Shown one piece after another: positions 8,741 to 17,199 of a stretch of 64,000 nucleotides of DNA. The stretch covers positions 1 through 64,000 of the forward strand of contig NZ_JAUCBS010000009.1 in NCBI RefSeq assembly GCF_034676705.1. Reading direction: 5' to 3'. Under the pieces are notes generated by a model, which was not told where the DNA came from, did not search any database, and saw nothing but the letters and a program-made list of their open reading frames with translations. A program made the translations under genes and the position numbers. Source of the DNA: Gemmobacter sp. (GTDB lineage Bacteria; Pseudomonadota; Alphaproteobacteria; Rhodobacterales; Rhodobacteraceae). Numbering within the stretch: the stretch's first letter is position 1; each line of letters begins with the position of its first letter.

Positions 8741-9096
8741 CCGCTGCCGGCATTCCCCCCGGGGTGTCCGGGCGGGTGACCGGCCTTGGGCTGAAGCTGT
8801 TGGCAGCGGTTGCGCTGCTGGCGGTGACAGTGCTGGCCGGCACCTGCATCGGCGAAACCGCCATACCGCTGGAAACCGTGGCCATGACGCTGGCGAACCG
8901 GTTGTTCGACGCAGGCTACCCGCTGGACCGCATCGACGAAGGTATCGTCTGGGCCTATCGGCTGACACGCGCCATCGTGGCTGCAAGCTGCGGCGCGGTG
9001 CTGGCGGTTTCGGGGGTGGTGCTGCAATCGCTGTTGCGCAATCCGCTGGCCGAACCCTATCTGCTGGGCATTTCGGCCGGCGCCTCGACCGGGGCG
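8737..9096 (+). pseudogene. FecCD-family permease, N-terminal part, disrupted by IS insertion
   Basis: The first 120 codons of a FecCD/BtuC-type permease, with membrane segments and the family hallmark ISAGASTG at the break. The frame then runs into insertion-sequence DNA and stops at 9177. The rest of the gene resumes at 10,469 in the correct frame (VLVAVAGVGGG). The two parts together would give about 354 residues, a normal length. The gene is clearly knocked out unless the element excises, so the importer should be inactive in this strain. Confidence 0.88.
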
Positions 9097-9354
9097 TGTG
9101 TGGATGCCCCCTGTTTGGCAAGCAATATCTTCGGATCGTCGGCGGGGTCTTCGATCGGACGTGTGTCAGGCCTCTGAGCGTGGCCTTCCATGACGCCACG
9201 GGCCGGTATGCTGTTCGGAAGGCTGGGTTCACATCGGTTCAGAGAGCTGCAAGCGCTCGAGCCCCGGGACTGAATCTCCCGCCTTGAACTTCGAAGTCCG
9301 TGTCGCCTACTCCTCGTCGATCGCTCACCCCGGCCTTGCGGCCATGCCGTGTCC
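9097..9354 (-). ncRNA. Candidate bridge RNA (seekRNA) region of IS copy 1
   Basis: The 258 nt between transposase and element end are non-coding and identical base for base to the same region of copy 2. In transcript direction it contains a GGCC-GCAA-GGCC tetraloop hairpin, a hairpin closed by TTCAG/CTGAA whose loop holds CCCGGGGC, and another closed by CCTTCC/GGAAGG. In IS1111-group elements the guide RNA is known to come from this downstream end. The assignment here rests on position, conservation and folding by eye; RNA ends are unknown. Confidence 0.55.
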
Positions 9355-9374
9355 TTCCCTTGCGCGGGCTCGGA

Positions 9375-10391
9375 TCACACCATCCGGTAATTCTCCTGTT
9401 TCGTTGTCAGGGCCCAGATCATACGAGCCATCTTGTTCGCCAGCGCGACGGCCGCGACCATCCTGGGCTTGCGCGCCACCAGCGCGGCCAGCCAGCGGTT
9501 CGCACTGCCGCCCTTGCGAACCACCCAGCGGATCACGCTCATGGCGCCGACGATCAGCAGGCGGCGGATGTCGGTCTGGCCCATCTTGCTGACCGAACCC
9601 AGCTTGGTCTTGCCGCCCGTCGACCTCTGCCTGGGCACCAGGCCAAGCCACGCGGCGAAGTTGCGTCCGCTGTCGAACGTATCGAGGTCAGGTGCGAACG
9701 CCGCGACGGCTCCTGCGGTGACGGGGCCGATCCCGGGGATAGTGCAAAGCCGACGCAGCTGCGCATCGGTCTTCGAGGCCGCCTCGAGTTCGTCCGCCAG
9801 TTGTTCGATCACCTCAGTGAGCTGCGCGATTTGGTCGAGGTAAATCGTGCCCATCTCCCGAACCGGGCTTGGCAGGTCCGTGGCCTCGTCTTCCAGCGCG
9901 GTCTCCAGCACCTTCAGGCTCGCCGGTCCCTTCGGCGCCACGAGTCCGAACTCCGCCAGATGTCCCCGAAGCGCGTTGATGAGTTGCGTGCGTTGCCGGA
10001 CCAGACATTGATGCGTCCGGAATGCGACCGCGCGCCCCTGGGTCTCTGCGCTCTTGACTGCCACGAAGCGCATGGTCGGGCGCAAGGCCGCTTCCGCGAT
10101 GGCCTCCGCGTCCGCCTTGTCGTTCTTCTGACGCTTCACAAACGGCTTCACATAGGCCGCCGGGACAAGCCGAACCTCGTGGCCGTGCCGTTGTGCCACC
10201 CGGCCCCAGTGATGCGAAGTGGCGCAGGCCTCCATCGCAACGATGCACGCGGGCTGGTCGGCGAGAAGCGTCGCCAGACGCGTCCGCGACAAACTTCGGT
10301 TGTATAGAACCGTCCCCTCCGGCCCGACAGCGCAGACCTGGAAGCTACCCTTCGCAAGATCTATCGCCAGCATGCTGATATTTGTCGTCAT
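9375..10391 (-). CDS. IS110/IS1111-type transposase (DEDD recombinase), copy 1
   Basis: A 338-residue recombinase. The RuvC-like N-terminal domain shows acidic residues at D11 (AIDLAKG), E54 (AMEACATS), D91 and D94 (KNDKADAEA). The C-terminal Transposase_20 domain carries IPGIGPVTA (218-226) and PRQRSTGGKTKLG, whose Ser257 corresponds to the catalytic serine of IS110 enzymes. Length matches the family. It differs from copy 2 at nine positions (164, 175, 186, 190, 204, 230, 332, 334, 338). The gene is intact, so the element is probably active or was until recently. Confidence 0.95.
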   Translation of the reverse strand: MTTNISMLAIDLAKGSFQVCAVGPEGTVLYNRSLSRTRLATLLADQPACIVAMEACATSHHWGRVAQRHGHEVRLVPAAYVKPFVKRQKNDKADAEAIAEAALRPTMRFVAVKSAETQGRAVAFRTHQCLVRQRTQLINALRGHLAEFGLVAPKGPASLKVLETALEDEATDLPSPVREMGTIYLDQIAQLTEVIEQLADELEAASKTDAQLRRLCTIPGIGPVTAGAVAAFAPDLDTFDSGRNFAAWLGLVPRQRSTGGKTKLGSVSKMGQTDIRRLLIVGAMSVIRWVVRKGGSANRWLAALVARKPRMVAAVALANKMARMIWALTTKQENYRMV

Positions 10392-10468
10392 CGGTGCGCC
10401 CTCCGTTCGGTTCCAATCGAACCATCATGGCATATGAGATGCCGTTGGTGGGGGCATCCACCGCATCA

Positions 10469-11173
10469 GTTCTGGTGGCCGTGGCCGGCGTGGGGGGCGG
10501 GCTGATCTCGCTTTCCTTCGGGGCATTGGCGGGGGCGCTGACCTCTTTTGCGCTGGTCGCAAGCCTTGCACGCGCCGCCGGGGGCGGTGCCGGACGGCGG
10601 GCGGCGGGCCAGATCATCCTTGCGGGCATCGCGGGCAGCCAGCTGTTCAATGCGCTGACCTCGTTCATCATCACGCGCTCGGCCAATTCGGAACAGGTGC
10701 GCGGCATCATGTTCTGGCTGCTGGGCAACCTGTCCGGCGTGCGCTGGGACAACGTATGGCTGGCGGTGCCTGTCTCTGCGGTCGTGGTCGTGGTCTGCCT
10801 TTGGCACATTCGGGCGCTGGATGCCTTTGCCTTCGGGGCCGAATCTGCCGCCGCCCTGGGGGTGCCGGTGCGCCGGGTCCAGGTGGTGCTGATCGGCGCT
10901 GCGGCCATGGGCACGGCCGTGATGGTTTCCATTGTCGGTGCCGTGGGCTTTGTCGGCCTTGTGGTGCCACATGCGGTGCGATTGCTGTTCGGCGTGCGCC
11001 ATGCCGTGTTGGTGCCCGGGTCGGCGCTGCTGGGTGCGGTGTTCCTTGTTGGTGCGGATGTGCTGTCGCGCACCCTGATCGTCGGTCAGACCCTGCCCAT
11101 CGGTGTCATCACCGCGCTGATCGGTGCGCCCTGTTTCGCCGTCATCCTGCTGCGCGCGAGGCCCGCCCGATGA
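10469..11173 (+). pseudogene. FecCD-family permease, C-terminal part
   Basis: The remaining 234 codons of the interrupted permease, beginning VLVAVAGVGGGLISLSFGAL and including VGFVGLVVPHAVR, the conserved cytoplasmic coupling region of BtuC/FhuB-like proteins. An ATG inside the insertion sequence at 10,382 opens a frame that enters this part without a stop. A chimeric, N-terminally shortened product is therefore possible but would lack several membrane helices. Its stop overlaps the ATPase start (ATGA). Confidence 0.88.
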
Positions 11174-11955
11174 TCTTGCCCCCGATCGAAACCGCGTTGG
11201 AGGCCCGCGATCTGGCCTGGGTGACACGCGGCACCACCATCTTGCAGGATGTTTCGCTTCGGGTGCGCCCTGGCGAGCGGCTTGGCCTGATCGGCCCGAA
11301 CGGATCGGGAAAATCCACCCTTCTGCGCCTGCTGGCCGGACTTTTGCAACCCGCCGCAGGGCAGGTGCTGCTGGAGGGCCGCGACATTGCCTGCATGGCG
11401 CGGCGCGATGTGGCGCAGCGCATGGCCCTGGTCGAACAGCAGGCCGAAACCGGCGAACGCCTGCGGGTGCGCGATGCCGTCGAACTTGGCCGCACGCCCT
11501 GGCTTTCGGCCATCAGCCCCTGGACCGCGCAGGACGAAAGCATCGTCGATCAGGCCCTGCGCGATGTCGGGATGCTACAGATGGCCGCCCGCGACTGGGA
11601 TACGCTGTCGGGCGGTGAACGCCAGCGCGTGCACATTGCCCGCGCGCTGGCGCAGCGCCCCGGCGTTCTGCTGCTGGACGAACCGGGCAACCATCTGGAC
11701 ATCCACCATCAGGTCTCGATCCTCGACCTGATTGCCACGCTGCGCGCGACCACGGTGATTGCGCTGCACGATCTCAACCAGGCGATGGGTTGCGATCGGG
11801 TGGCGGCGATGCACAAGGGCCGCCTGATCGCGCTTGGCCCACCCGCCGAGGTCATCACGCTTGATCTGCTGGCCCAGGTCTTTGCGATGCCGGCCCGTTT
11901 TCTGACCGATCCCGTCGATGGCACGCGGATCATCCGCTTTCTGTCACAACACTGA
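11170..11955 (+). CDS. FecE/BtuD-type ABC transporter ATP-binding protein
   Basis: A 261-residue ATPase. Walker A is GPNGSGKST near residue 42, the signature is LSGGERQR, Walker B is VLLLDEPGNHLD, and the switch histidine is in ALHDLNQA. The ATG at 11170 overlaps the permease stop; a longer in-frame reading upstream is out of frame with the permease and is discarded. It powers the corrinoid- or metallophore-type importer encoded just upstream. The gene is intact, although its permease partner is broken. Confidence 0.9.
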   Translation: MILPPIETALEARDLAWVTRGTTILQDVSLRVRPGERLGLIGPNGSGKSTLLRLLAGLLQPAAGQVLLEGRDIACMARRDVAQRMALVEQQAETGERLRVRDAVELGRTPWLSAISPWTAQDESIVDQALRDVGMLQMAARDWDTLSGGERQRVHIARALAQRPGVLLLDEPGNHLDIHHQVSILDLIATLRATTVIALHDLNQAMGCDRVAAMHKGRLIALGPPAEVITLDLLAQVFAMPARFLTDPVDGTRIIRFLSQH

Positions 11956-11964
11956 GGTAGTCCC

Positions 11965-12393
11965 ATGCGCCTTTTGCCGCTCCTTGCCACGCTGATTGCC
12001 CTTGCCACGCCGGTGATGGCCGAGATCCACGAGGTTCTGATGCTGAACCGCAACGATACGGGCGGCATGGTCTATCAACCGGATTTTCTCCGCATCGCGC
12101 CGGGTGACACGGTGAAGTTCATCGCCACCCACCCAAGCCACAATGCCGCAAGCATTGCGGGCATGCTGCCCGAAGGCGCCGCCCGATTCCTCGGCAAGAT
12201 CAACGAGGAGATCGCCGTGACACTGACCGCGCAGGGCACCTATGGCGTCAAATGCAGCCCGCATTACACCATGGGCATGGTCATGCTGATCGAGGTTGGC
12301 GACGGCAACCCCGATCCGGCAACCTTCCCCGCCGATATGCCGCCCGCAGCACGGCAGCGGTTTTCCGACATTCTGGCCCGCATCTCCGAATGA
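11965..12393 (+). CDS. Pseudoazurin-like type I copper protein
   Basis: A 142-residue secreted cupredoxin with a signal peptide cleaved near PVMA-EIHEV. The copper ligands H59, C97, H100 and M105 have exactly the spacing of pseudoazurins (Cys+3 His, Cys+8 Met, 38 residues between the first His and the Cys). It would act as a periplasmic one-electron carrier. Its place inside a cobalamin-riboswitch operon, nine bases after the ATPase and overlapping the methyltransferase, is unusual; pseudoazurins normally sit near denitrification genes. A role in handling the imported metal complex is speculation. Confidence 0.88.
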   Translation: MRLLPLLATLIALATPVMAEIHEVLMLNRNDTGGMVYQPDFLRIAPGDTVKFIATHPSHNAASIAGMLPEGAARFLGKINEEIAVTLTAQGTYGVKCSPHYTMGMVMLIEVGDGNPDPATFPADMPPAARQRFSDILARISE

Positions 12394-13172
12394 TCCCGAA
12401 CCATGATCTGGCCGAGGAAATCCGTGCCTACTGGTCGGATCGCGCGGGCACGTTTGACCGGTCCTTCGCCCATGCCATCGCGCCGGGGACGGAGTTCGAT
12501 GGCTGGTGCGCAGCGCTTGCCCGGCATCTGCCGCCTGCCCCGGCCGACATACTGGAGCTTGGCTGCGGCACTGGCGAGATAACACGGGTGCTTGCGGCCC
12601 TTGGGCATGGCGTGCGGGCACTGGATTTCTGCGAACCGATGCTGGCGCGGGCCCGGGCCAAACATGCCGGCAACGCGATGGTCTCGCTGGGGCTTGCCGA
12701 CGCACAGCGCACGATGGAACCCGCTGCAAGCCGCGATGCCGTGATCTGCCGCCACCTTGTCTGGACCCTGACCAAGCCGGATGCAGCCTTTGCCGACTGG
12801 CTGCGGGTTCTGCGCCCGGGCGGGCGGCTGGTGATCCTTGATGGCAACTGGGCCGTGGCCCGACCCGCCGCGCACTGGATCCGGCCGGTGATCCGGTTGC
12901 TGGCCCGCCTTGCCCCGGATGATCCGGTCGATGGGGGCATGCTGGCGCGGCACGATGCAATCATGCGGCGGCTGCCCTATGGTGGGGGCCTGACAGCTGC
13001 GCGGCTGAAGGCCGATCTCGAGGCCGCAGGCTTCACCGATGTGCAAATCCACGACTACAACGCACTGAACCGGGCGATGTCGCATCGGGCTGCATTGCGC
13101 CACCGGCTGCGGTTGCACCTTTGGGACCGTTTCATCGTCACGGCATCACGCGCAGGATCAGTGAGGGCGTGA
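12390..13172 (+). CDS. Class I SAM-dependent methyltransferase
   Basis: A 260-residue protein with the Rossmann SAM site DILELGCGTGEITR near residues 53-66, an acidic second strand (ALDFCEPML) and the post-motif LRPGGRLVILDG. The start at 12390 overlaps the cupredoxin stop (ATGA), so it is translationally coupled to the riboswitch operon. It resembles UbiE/small-molecule methyltransferases rather than a recognised corrin-ring enzyme of the cobalamin pathway. The substrate is unknown; modification of an imported corrinoid or metallophore would fit the context. Confidence 0.82.
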   Translation: MIPNHDLAEEIRAYWSDRAGTFDRSFAHAIAPGTEFDGWCAALARHLPPAPADILELGCGTGEITRVLAALGHGVRALDFCEPMLARARAKHAGNAMVSLGLADAQRTMEPAASRDAVICRHLVWTLTKPDAAFADWLRVLRPGGRLVILDGNWAVARPAAHWIRPVIRLLARLAPDDPVDGGMLARHDAIMRRLPYGGGLTAARLKADLEAAGFTDVQIHDYNALNRAMSHRAALRHRLRLHLWDRFIVTASRAGSVRA

Positions 13173-13198
13173 GGTGCTTGCTGATCTCTCTGCGCAAG
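13173..13198 (+). terminator. Terminator-like hairpin between convergent genes
   Basis: Seven-base arms TGCTTGC (13173-13179) and GCAAGCA (13192-13198) surround a 12-base loop directly after the methyltransferase stop. No T-run follows on either strand, so intrinsic termination is uncertain. Confidence 0.35.
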
Positions 13199-13234
13199 CA
13201 GGCCACCATGACACGCCCTCAAGGACTGGCAACG

Positions 13235-13882
13235 TCAGAGGACGGGGCCTTGCAGCTGCTGCACCTGAGGAGAGCCACTGGACAGGATATCGGCAACTGC
13301 CGAACGGTCGGTCCTTATGGCGGCCGCGAAGATCTCGGCGATACAGTTGACAAGCGCCTGGTCGGCCGGCGATGTCTCGGCCCGGATCTTGAGGGAGAAG
13401 CCATCATAGGCCATCAGCGCCACCATGGCGATCGCGATGGCCTGCTCTGTCAATTCCGACTCCGGGCGCCCGGTGATCGCCGCGGCAATCCGCCGACGGG
13501 TACGCAGGAACAGTTCTTGCCGGTAGTTGTCGGCCTTGGTCGCGGTAGCCAGCGCCGAGATCAGCTCGTTCGAAAAGTAGTTGTCCTCGGTTGGAATGCG
13601 GATCCAGTTCCATTCCAGCACGATCCGGGCGCGTTCGACGGGATCAGTGGCCCGCGCGGCGCATTCCTCCATCGCGGCCATATGCCGTTCGAGCCATGGG
13701 GCGTAGACCGCGAAAAACACCTCGACCTTGGATCGGAAGTAAACATAGATGGTCGAGGCGGCAATACCGGCCTGCCGCGCTATGGCAGCCATGGTGGTGC
13801 TGGAATAGCCCTGCTTACGGAACAGCACATCCGCGCTTGCAAGAATTGCGCGCTCGACCTCGATCTTCTTGACCTGCGACAT
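13235..13882 (-). CDS. TetR/AcrR-family transcriptional regulator
   Basis: A 215-residue regulator with an N-terminal helix-turn-helix (MAAIARQAGIAASTIYVYFRSK near residues 31-52), the TetR pattern. The C-terminal domain is unassigned. I chose the ATG at 13882 (MSQVKK) over one four codons upstream. It lies 74 bases after the FAD monooxygenase on the same strand and is the last gene of the ribose-type ABC / monooxygenase group, which it probably controls. Confidence 0.85.
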   Translation of the reverse strand: MSQVKKIEVERAILASADVLFRKQGYSSTTMAAIARQAGIAASTIYVYFRSKVEVFFAVYAPWLERHMAAMEECAARATDPVERARIVLEWNWIRIPTEDNYFSNELISALATATKADNYRQELFLRTRRRIAAAITGRPESELTEQAIAIAMVALMAYDGFSLKIRAETSPADQALVNCIAEIFAAAIRTDRSAVADILSSGSPQVQQLQGPVL

Positions 13883-13956
13883 GCACAAAAACATCCGACT
13901 GCCCCGGGAACGGGCGTGTTATCGGCCCGGTGCAGCCGGTGTGCAAGGGGGCAGCG

Positions 13957-15195
13957 TCACGTCCGTTCCAACTGTTCCGCGGCAAACCCGGCCAGGCGCG
14001 AATACCCGCGCACGATGGTCTCGCGGTCGGCCCGCGGCAAAACGGCGTCAATATCGGCAAACGGATCCGGTGCCCGGGCCTCAACTTCGTCGATCACCCG
14101 TTCGGGGCCGCCGTTGCGGTTGCGGGCCACGACATCATTGGCCTTGGGCAGGCGCTCGGCCTGATACAGCTGCATCGCCTCGGCGCCGGTCGCGCCAGCC
14201 CCCAGCACATCGGCCAGCGCCCGGCCGTCGAGGATGGCCTGCGCTGCCCCGTTCGCGCCAAAAGGGTACATGGCATGGGCAGCATCACCCAGCAGCGATA
14301 CCCGGCCAAAGCTCCACCGTGGCAACGGATCGCGGTCACACATGGGAAACTCCCAGAACATCGGTGTCGCGGCCACCATCGCCGCTATATCGGCCTCCGG
14401 CACTGTGAACCGCGACAACAGCGCCCTGAGATCTTCATGCCGAGCCTCGCGGTTCCATTCCTCGCGTGCAGGGGGCAGGCCACCCGGCGCGGCCTGGCGG
14501 ATGACAGCCGCCCAGTTCATCAGCTGGGTGGCAGGCGTCTTGCCAGGACCAATCGGATACAGGATGAACTTGCAGTCGGTTCCGCCGGAAATGATGATGC
14601 TGCGACCATCCATGAACCGGGGCCAATCCACCGACCCACGCCATAGCATCAGGCCGCTCCAGCGTGGCTTCCCTTCGTCCTGCACGAACTTGCTGCGTAC
14701 TGCCGAATGAATGCCATCGGCCCCGATCAGAATATCGCCGTCGACCTCCAGACTGCTGCCATCGGCCTTGCGGAACCGGGCAACGATACCGTCCTGATGT
14801 TCTGTCACGTCCTCGAACGCGGCATCCAGTGTCAATGCGCCGGCAGGCAGACGTTCCCGGATGGCGTTCAGCAGAACCTGTTGCAGATCTGCCCGGTGGA
14901 TCGAGAACTGCGGCACCTTGTAGCCCGCCTTCAGCCCGCGCGGTTCGTCCCACACGTTCTGGCCGTGCCGGGTGCGATAGTACAGATGTTCGGTCCGCAC
15001 CGCCACGCGGTCGAGTGCCGGCACCAAGCCAAGCGCGTCGAGTTCGGTCATCGCATGAGGCAACAGAGTCAAGCCGACACCCAGTTGCAACAACTCTGGC
15101 ACTTTCTCGTAGATCTCGCAGGCGATTCCTTGCTTGTGAAGGCTCAGGGCGGCAGCCAGACCACCGATACCCGCGCCTGCAATGATGACTTTCAT
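13957..15195 (-). CDS. FAD-dependent monooxygenase (salicylate hydroxylase-like)
   Basis: A 412-residue group A flavin monooxygenase. FAD motifs are GAGIGG near the N terminus, the DG motif in LIGADGIHSAVR and the GD motif in LLGDAAHAMYPFGANGA. AGGAG lies before the ATG at 15195. Relatives include salicylate 1-hydroxylase and 6-hydroxynicotinate 3-monooxygenase, which hydroxylate aromatic acids with NAD(P)H and O2. The gene follows a ribose-type binding protein by 34 bases, suggesting that the importer carries an aromatic or heterocyclic compound rather than a sugar. The substrate is not identifiable. Confidence 0.88.
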   Translation of the reverse strand: MKVIIAGAGIGGLAAALSLHKQGIACEIYEKVPELLQLGVGLTLLPHAMTELDALGLVPALDRVAVRTEHLYYRTRHGQNVWDEPRGLKAGYKVPQFSIHRADLQQVLLNAIRERLPAGALTLDAAFEDVTEHQDGIVARFRKADGSSLEVDGDILIGADGIHSAVRSKFVQDEGKPRWSGLMLWRGSVDWPRFMDGRSIIISGGTDCKFILYPIGPGKTPATQLMNWAAVIRQAAPGGLPPAREEWNREARHEDLRALLSRFTVPEADIAAMVAATPMFWEFPMCDRDPLPRWSFGRVSLLGDAAHAMYPFGANGAAQAILDGRALADVLGAGATGAEAMQLYQAERLPKANDVVARNRNGGPERVIDEVEARAPDPFADIDAVLPRADRETIVRGYSRLAGFAAEQLERT

Positions 15196-15229
15196 CGGGC
15201 CGCTCCTCATATCCGATGCCCTGGAAGAC

Positions 15230-16132
15230 TCATTTCCTGTCGATGATCGTGTGACCGATGTTCACCCGGTCAAATCCATGGTCGCCTGCCAGCCACTTGG
15301 CCATGGTATCGACCCCCAGCTTGCCCCAGGCCACCGGGTTGATTTCCACCGTCATGCCCAGTTCGCCGGCCGCCACCGCAGCCTTGGCGGGTGGAACGCC
15401 GTTCAGGCCGGTGATCACGATCTTGCCCGTCAGGCCCGCGGCCGAAACCGCCTGGGCAACCCCCAGCGCAAGTTCGTCGTTTCCGGCATAGATGGCGACC
15501 ACTTCGGGATGGGCGACCAGCAGATCCTCGGCAATGCGCAGCCCCTGTTCGCGGCTCAGCGGGGCCTCCTTGCGGAACACCACCTCGATGCCCGGGTGTT
15601 TGGCGATTTCCTCGGCAAAGCCGGTGGCCAGGTTGCGGAACGTTTCGGCGCCGGACGGGCCGGTGATCATGGCGATCTTGGCGGTGCCGCCAAGGCGCGT
15701 GGCCAACCAGTCGCCGATGGCGTGGCCGATGCCGACTTCATCCATGGCGATGGCGGCGGTCTGCTTGGCGCTGGCCGCCTGACGGGCAATCGACATGATC
15801 GGAATTCCGGCGGCCGCCGCAGCCTCGTAGGCGGGGCCTGACGCCACGGCGTCGATCGGCGAGATCAGGATGCCGTCAACGCCCTGGGCAACCAGATCCT
15901 CGACCCCCTGGACCTGGGCGGCAACGGATTCATTTGCCGTGACAAAGCGGGCCTCCCAGCCGATCTCGGCCGCGCGGGCCTCGATGCTTTTGCGCATGGC
16001 AACGTAGAAGGGGTTGGTGTCCGACGCCAGCGACACGCCCAGCACCTCGGCGTGCAAGGGAGCGGCGAGCAGGGTCTGGCACAGCAGGGCGGCCGTGGCA
16101 GTCAGGGCCAGGAACCGGCGCGTGATGGGCAT
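15230..16132 (-). CDS. Ribose-type (CUT2) ABC transporter substrate-binding protein
   Basis: A 300-residue periplasmic protein with a signal peptide (MPITRRFLAL, cleavage near PLHA). The mature part has the RbsB-like order LGVSLASDTNPFYVAM, DGILISPIDA and YAGNDELALG. The ATG at 16132 places the signal peptide correctly; a longer reading from a TTG at 16276 overlaps the permease gene and is rejected. It sits between the permease and an FAD monooxygenase, so its ligand may be the monooxygenase substrate. Its ATPase partner is disrupted. Confidence 0.88.
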   Translation of the reverse strand: MPITRRFLALTATAALLCQTLLAAPLHAEVLGVSLASDTNPFYVAMRKSIEARAAEIGWEARFVTANESVAAQVQGVEDLVAQGVDGILISPIDAVASGPAYEAAAAAGIPIMSIARQAASAKQTAAIAMDEVGIGHAIGDWLATRLGGTAKIAMITGPSGAETFRNLATGFAEEIAKHPGIEVVFRKEAPLSREQGLRIAEDLLVAHPEVVAIYAGNDELALGVAQAVSAAGLTGKIVITGLNGVPPAKAAVAAGELGMTVEINPVAWGKLGVDTMAKWLAGDHGFDRVNIGHTIIDRK

Positions 16133-16197
16133 GAACAGTCTCCGTGTTGGGGGTTGGCGGGGCGGTTCTCCGCCCTCGGGGTTGTGAACGGCGCGGG

Positions 16198-17199
16198 TCA
16201 GTGCCGGCGTGTACGCTTGATCTGGTCGGCGGCGGCCGCCAGCAGGATCACCACGCCCACCGCGATGCGCTGCCAATAGGAATCCACGCCCATCAGGTTC
16301 AGCGCATTGCCCAGGATCACGATGATGAAAACACCAACCACCGTCATGGCCAGCCTGCCTTCGCCGCCCCGCAACGACGCACCGCCCAGGATCACCGCGG
16401 CGATGGCGTTCAGTTCGTATCCTTCGGCGGCGGTGGGCTGGCCGCTTTGCAGCCGCGAGGCCAGCATGACGCCGGCAAGACCCGCCGTCAGACCTGCCAG
16501 CGCAAAAGCCGACGCACGGATACGATCAACGGATATGCCGGCAAGAAAAGCTGCCTCTGCGTTGCCGCCGACCGCATACAGCCGCTTGCCATAGGCCGAG
16601 AGATGCAGCGCCCAGCCCAGAACAAGGAACAGCATGATCGGCGTCCAGGTAAGCAGCGGAATGCCCAGGACGCTGTGGCGCGCATAGTTCAGAAAAGCGG
16701 CCGGAAGGCCAGAGGGGCCGGAAATCGGCTGCCCTTCGGTGAACAGCAGCACAAGGCCGCGCAGGATGACCATGGTTCCCATCGTGGCGATGAAGGGATT
16801 CAGGCGCAGCCATGCGATCAGGACACCGTTGAGGATACCGGCAGCCGTTCCTGCCAACAACGCCAGCGCAACCCCGGCAACGATGCCGAATTGCAACATC
16901 GTCCAGGCCCCCACGCAGCCCGAAACCGCCACGATGGACCCGACCGACAGGTCGAAGCCGCCCGAGATGATCACAAAGGTCATGCCCATTGCCAGCACCG
17001 AGATGATCGAGGCTTGCAGCAGAATGTTGCGCAGGTTGACGGGGGACACGAAGCGGTCCGACATCAGCGCGCCAAAGGCAAAGATCAGCACGAGAACCAC
17101 GACGGGTGCATTGTGCAGCAGGATTCGCATCAGTTGGGCGGTTGCAGCAGATGCGTTGACTGGAACCCGGGTGGTTGGTGCGTCTGATCGGTGTGACAT
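16198..17199 (-). CDS. Ribose-type (CUT2) ABC transporter permease
   Basis: A 333-residue membrane protein with about ten hydrophobic segments and RbsC hallmarks ISGGFDLSVGSI and LGGASLRGGEG. The ATG at 17199 has a strong AAGGAG six bases upstream, so I prefer it although it overlaps the end of the ATPase gene by 70 bases; an alternative ATG at 17130 forms TGATG with the ATPase stop. It needs the split ATPase gene for function and is probably silent in transport. Confidence 0.9.
   Translation of the reverse strand: MSHRSDAPTTRVPVNASAATAQLMRILLHNAPVVVLVLIFAFGALMSDRFVSPVNLRNILLQASIISVLAMGMTFVIISGGFDLSVGSIVAVSGCVGAWTMLQFGIVAGVALALLAGTAAGILNGVLIAWLRLNPFIATMGTMVILRGLVLLFTEGQPISGPSGLPAAFLNYARHSVLGIPLLTWTPIMLFLVLGWALHLSAYGKRLYAVGGNAEAAFLAGISVDRIRASAFALAGLTAGLAGVMLASRLQSGQPTAAEGYELNAIAAVILGGASLRGGEGRLAMTVVGVFIIVILGNALNLMGVDSYWQRIAVGVVILLAAAADQIKRTRRH

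Larger units (their letters stand above)
9097..10468 (-). mobile_element. IS110-family, IS1111-group insertion sequence, copy 1
   Basis: About 1.37 kb, inserted in the FecCD permease. It carries 12-bp perfect inverted repeats that are subterminal, at 9100-9111 (GTGGATGCCCCC) and 10,450-10,461, as in the IS1111 group. The transposase reads on the minus strand, leaving a short 5' end (about 75 bp) and a long 3' non-coding end (about 280 bp). No target duplication is evident. Boundaries come from comparison with copy 2 at 17,886-19,257 and are good to one or two bases. Confidence 0.9.

Noticed and set aside
16133..16276. N-terminal extension of the ribose-type binding protein
   Set aside because: The extension starts at TTG, overlaps the permease 3' end and would place 48 residues ahead of a clean signal peptide.
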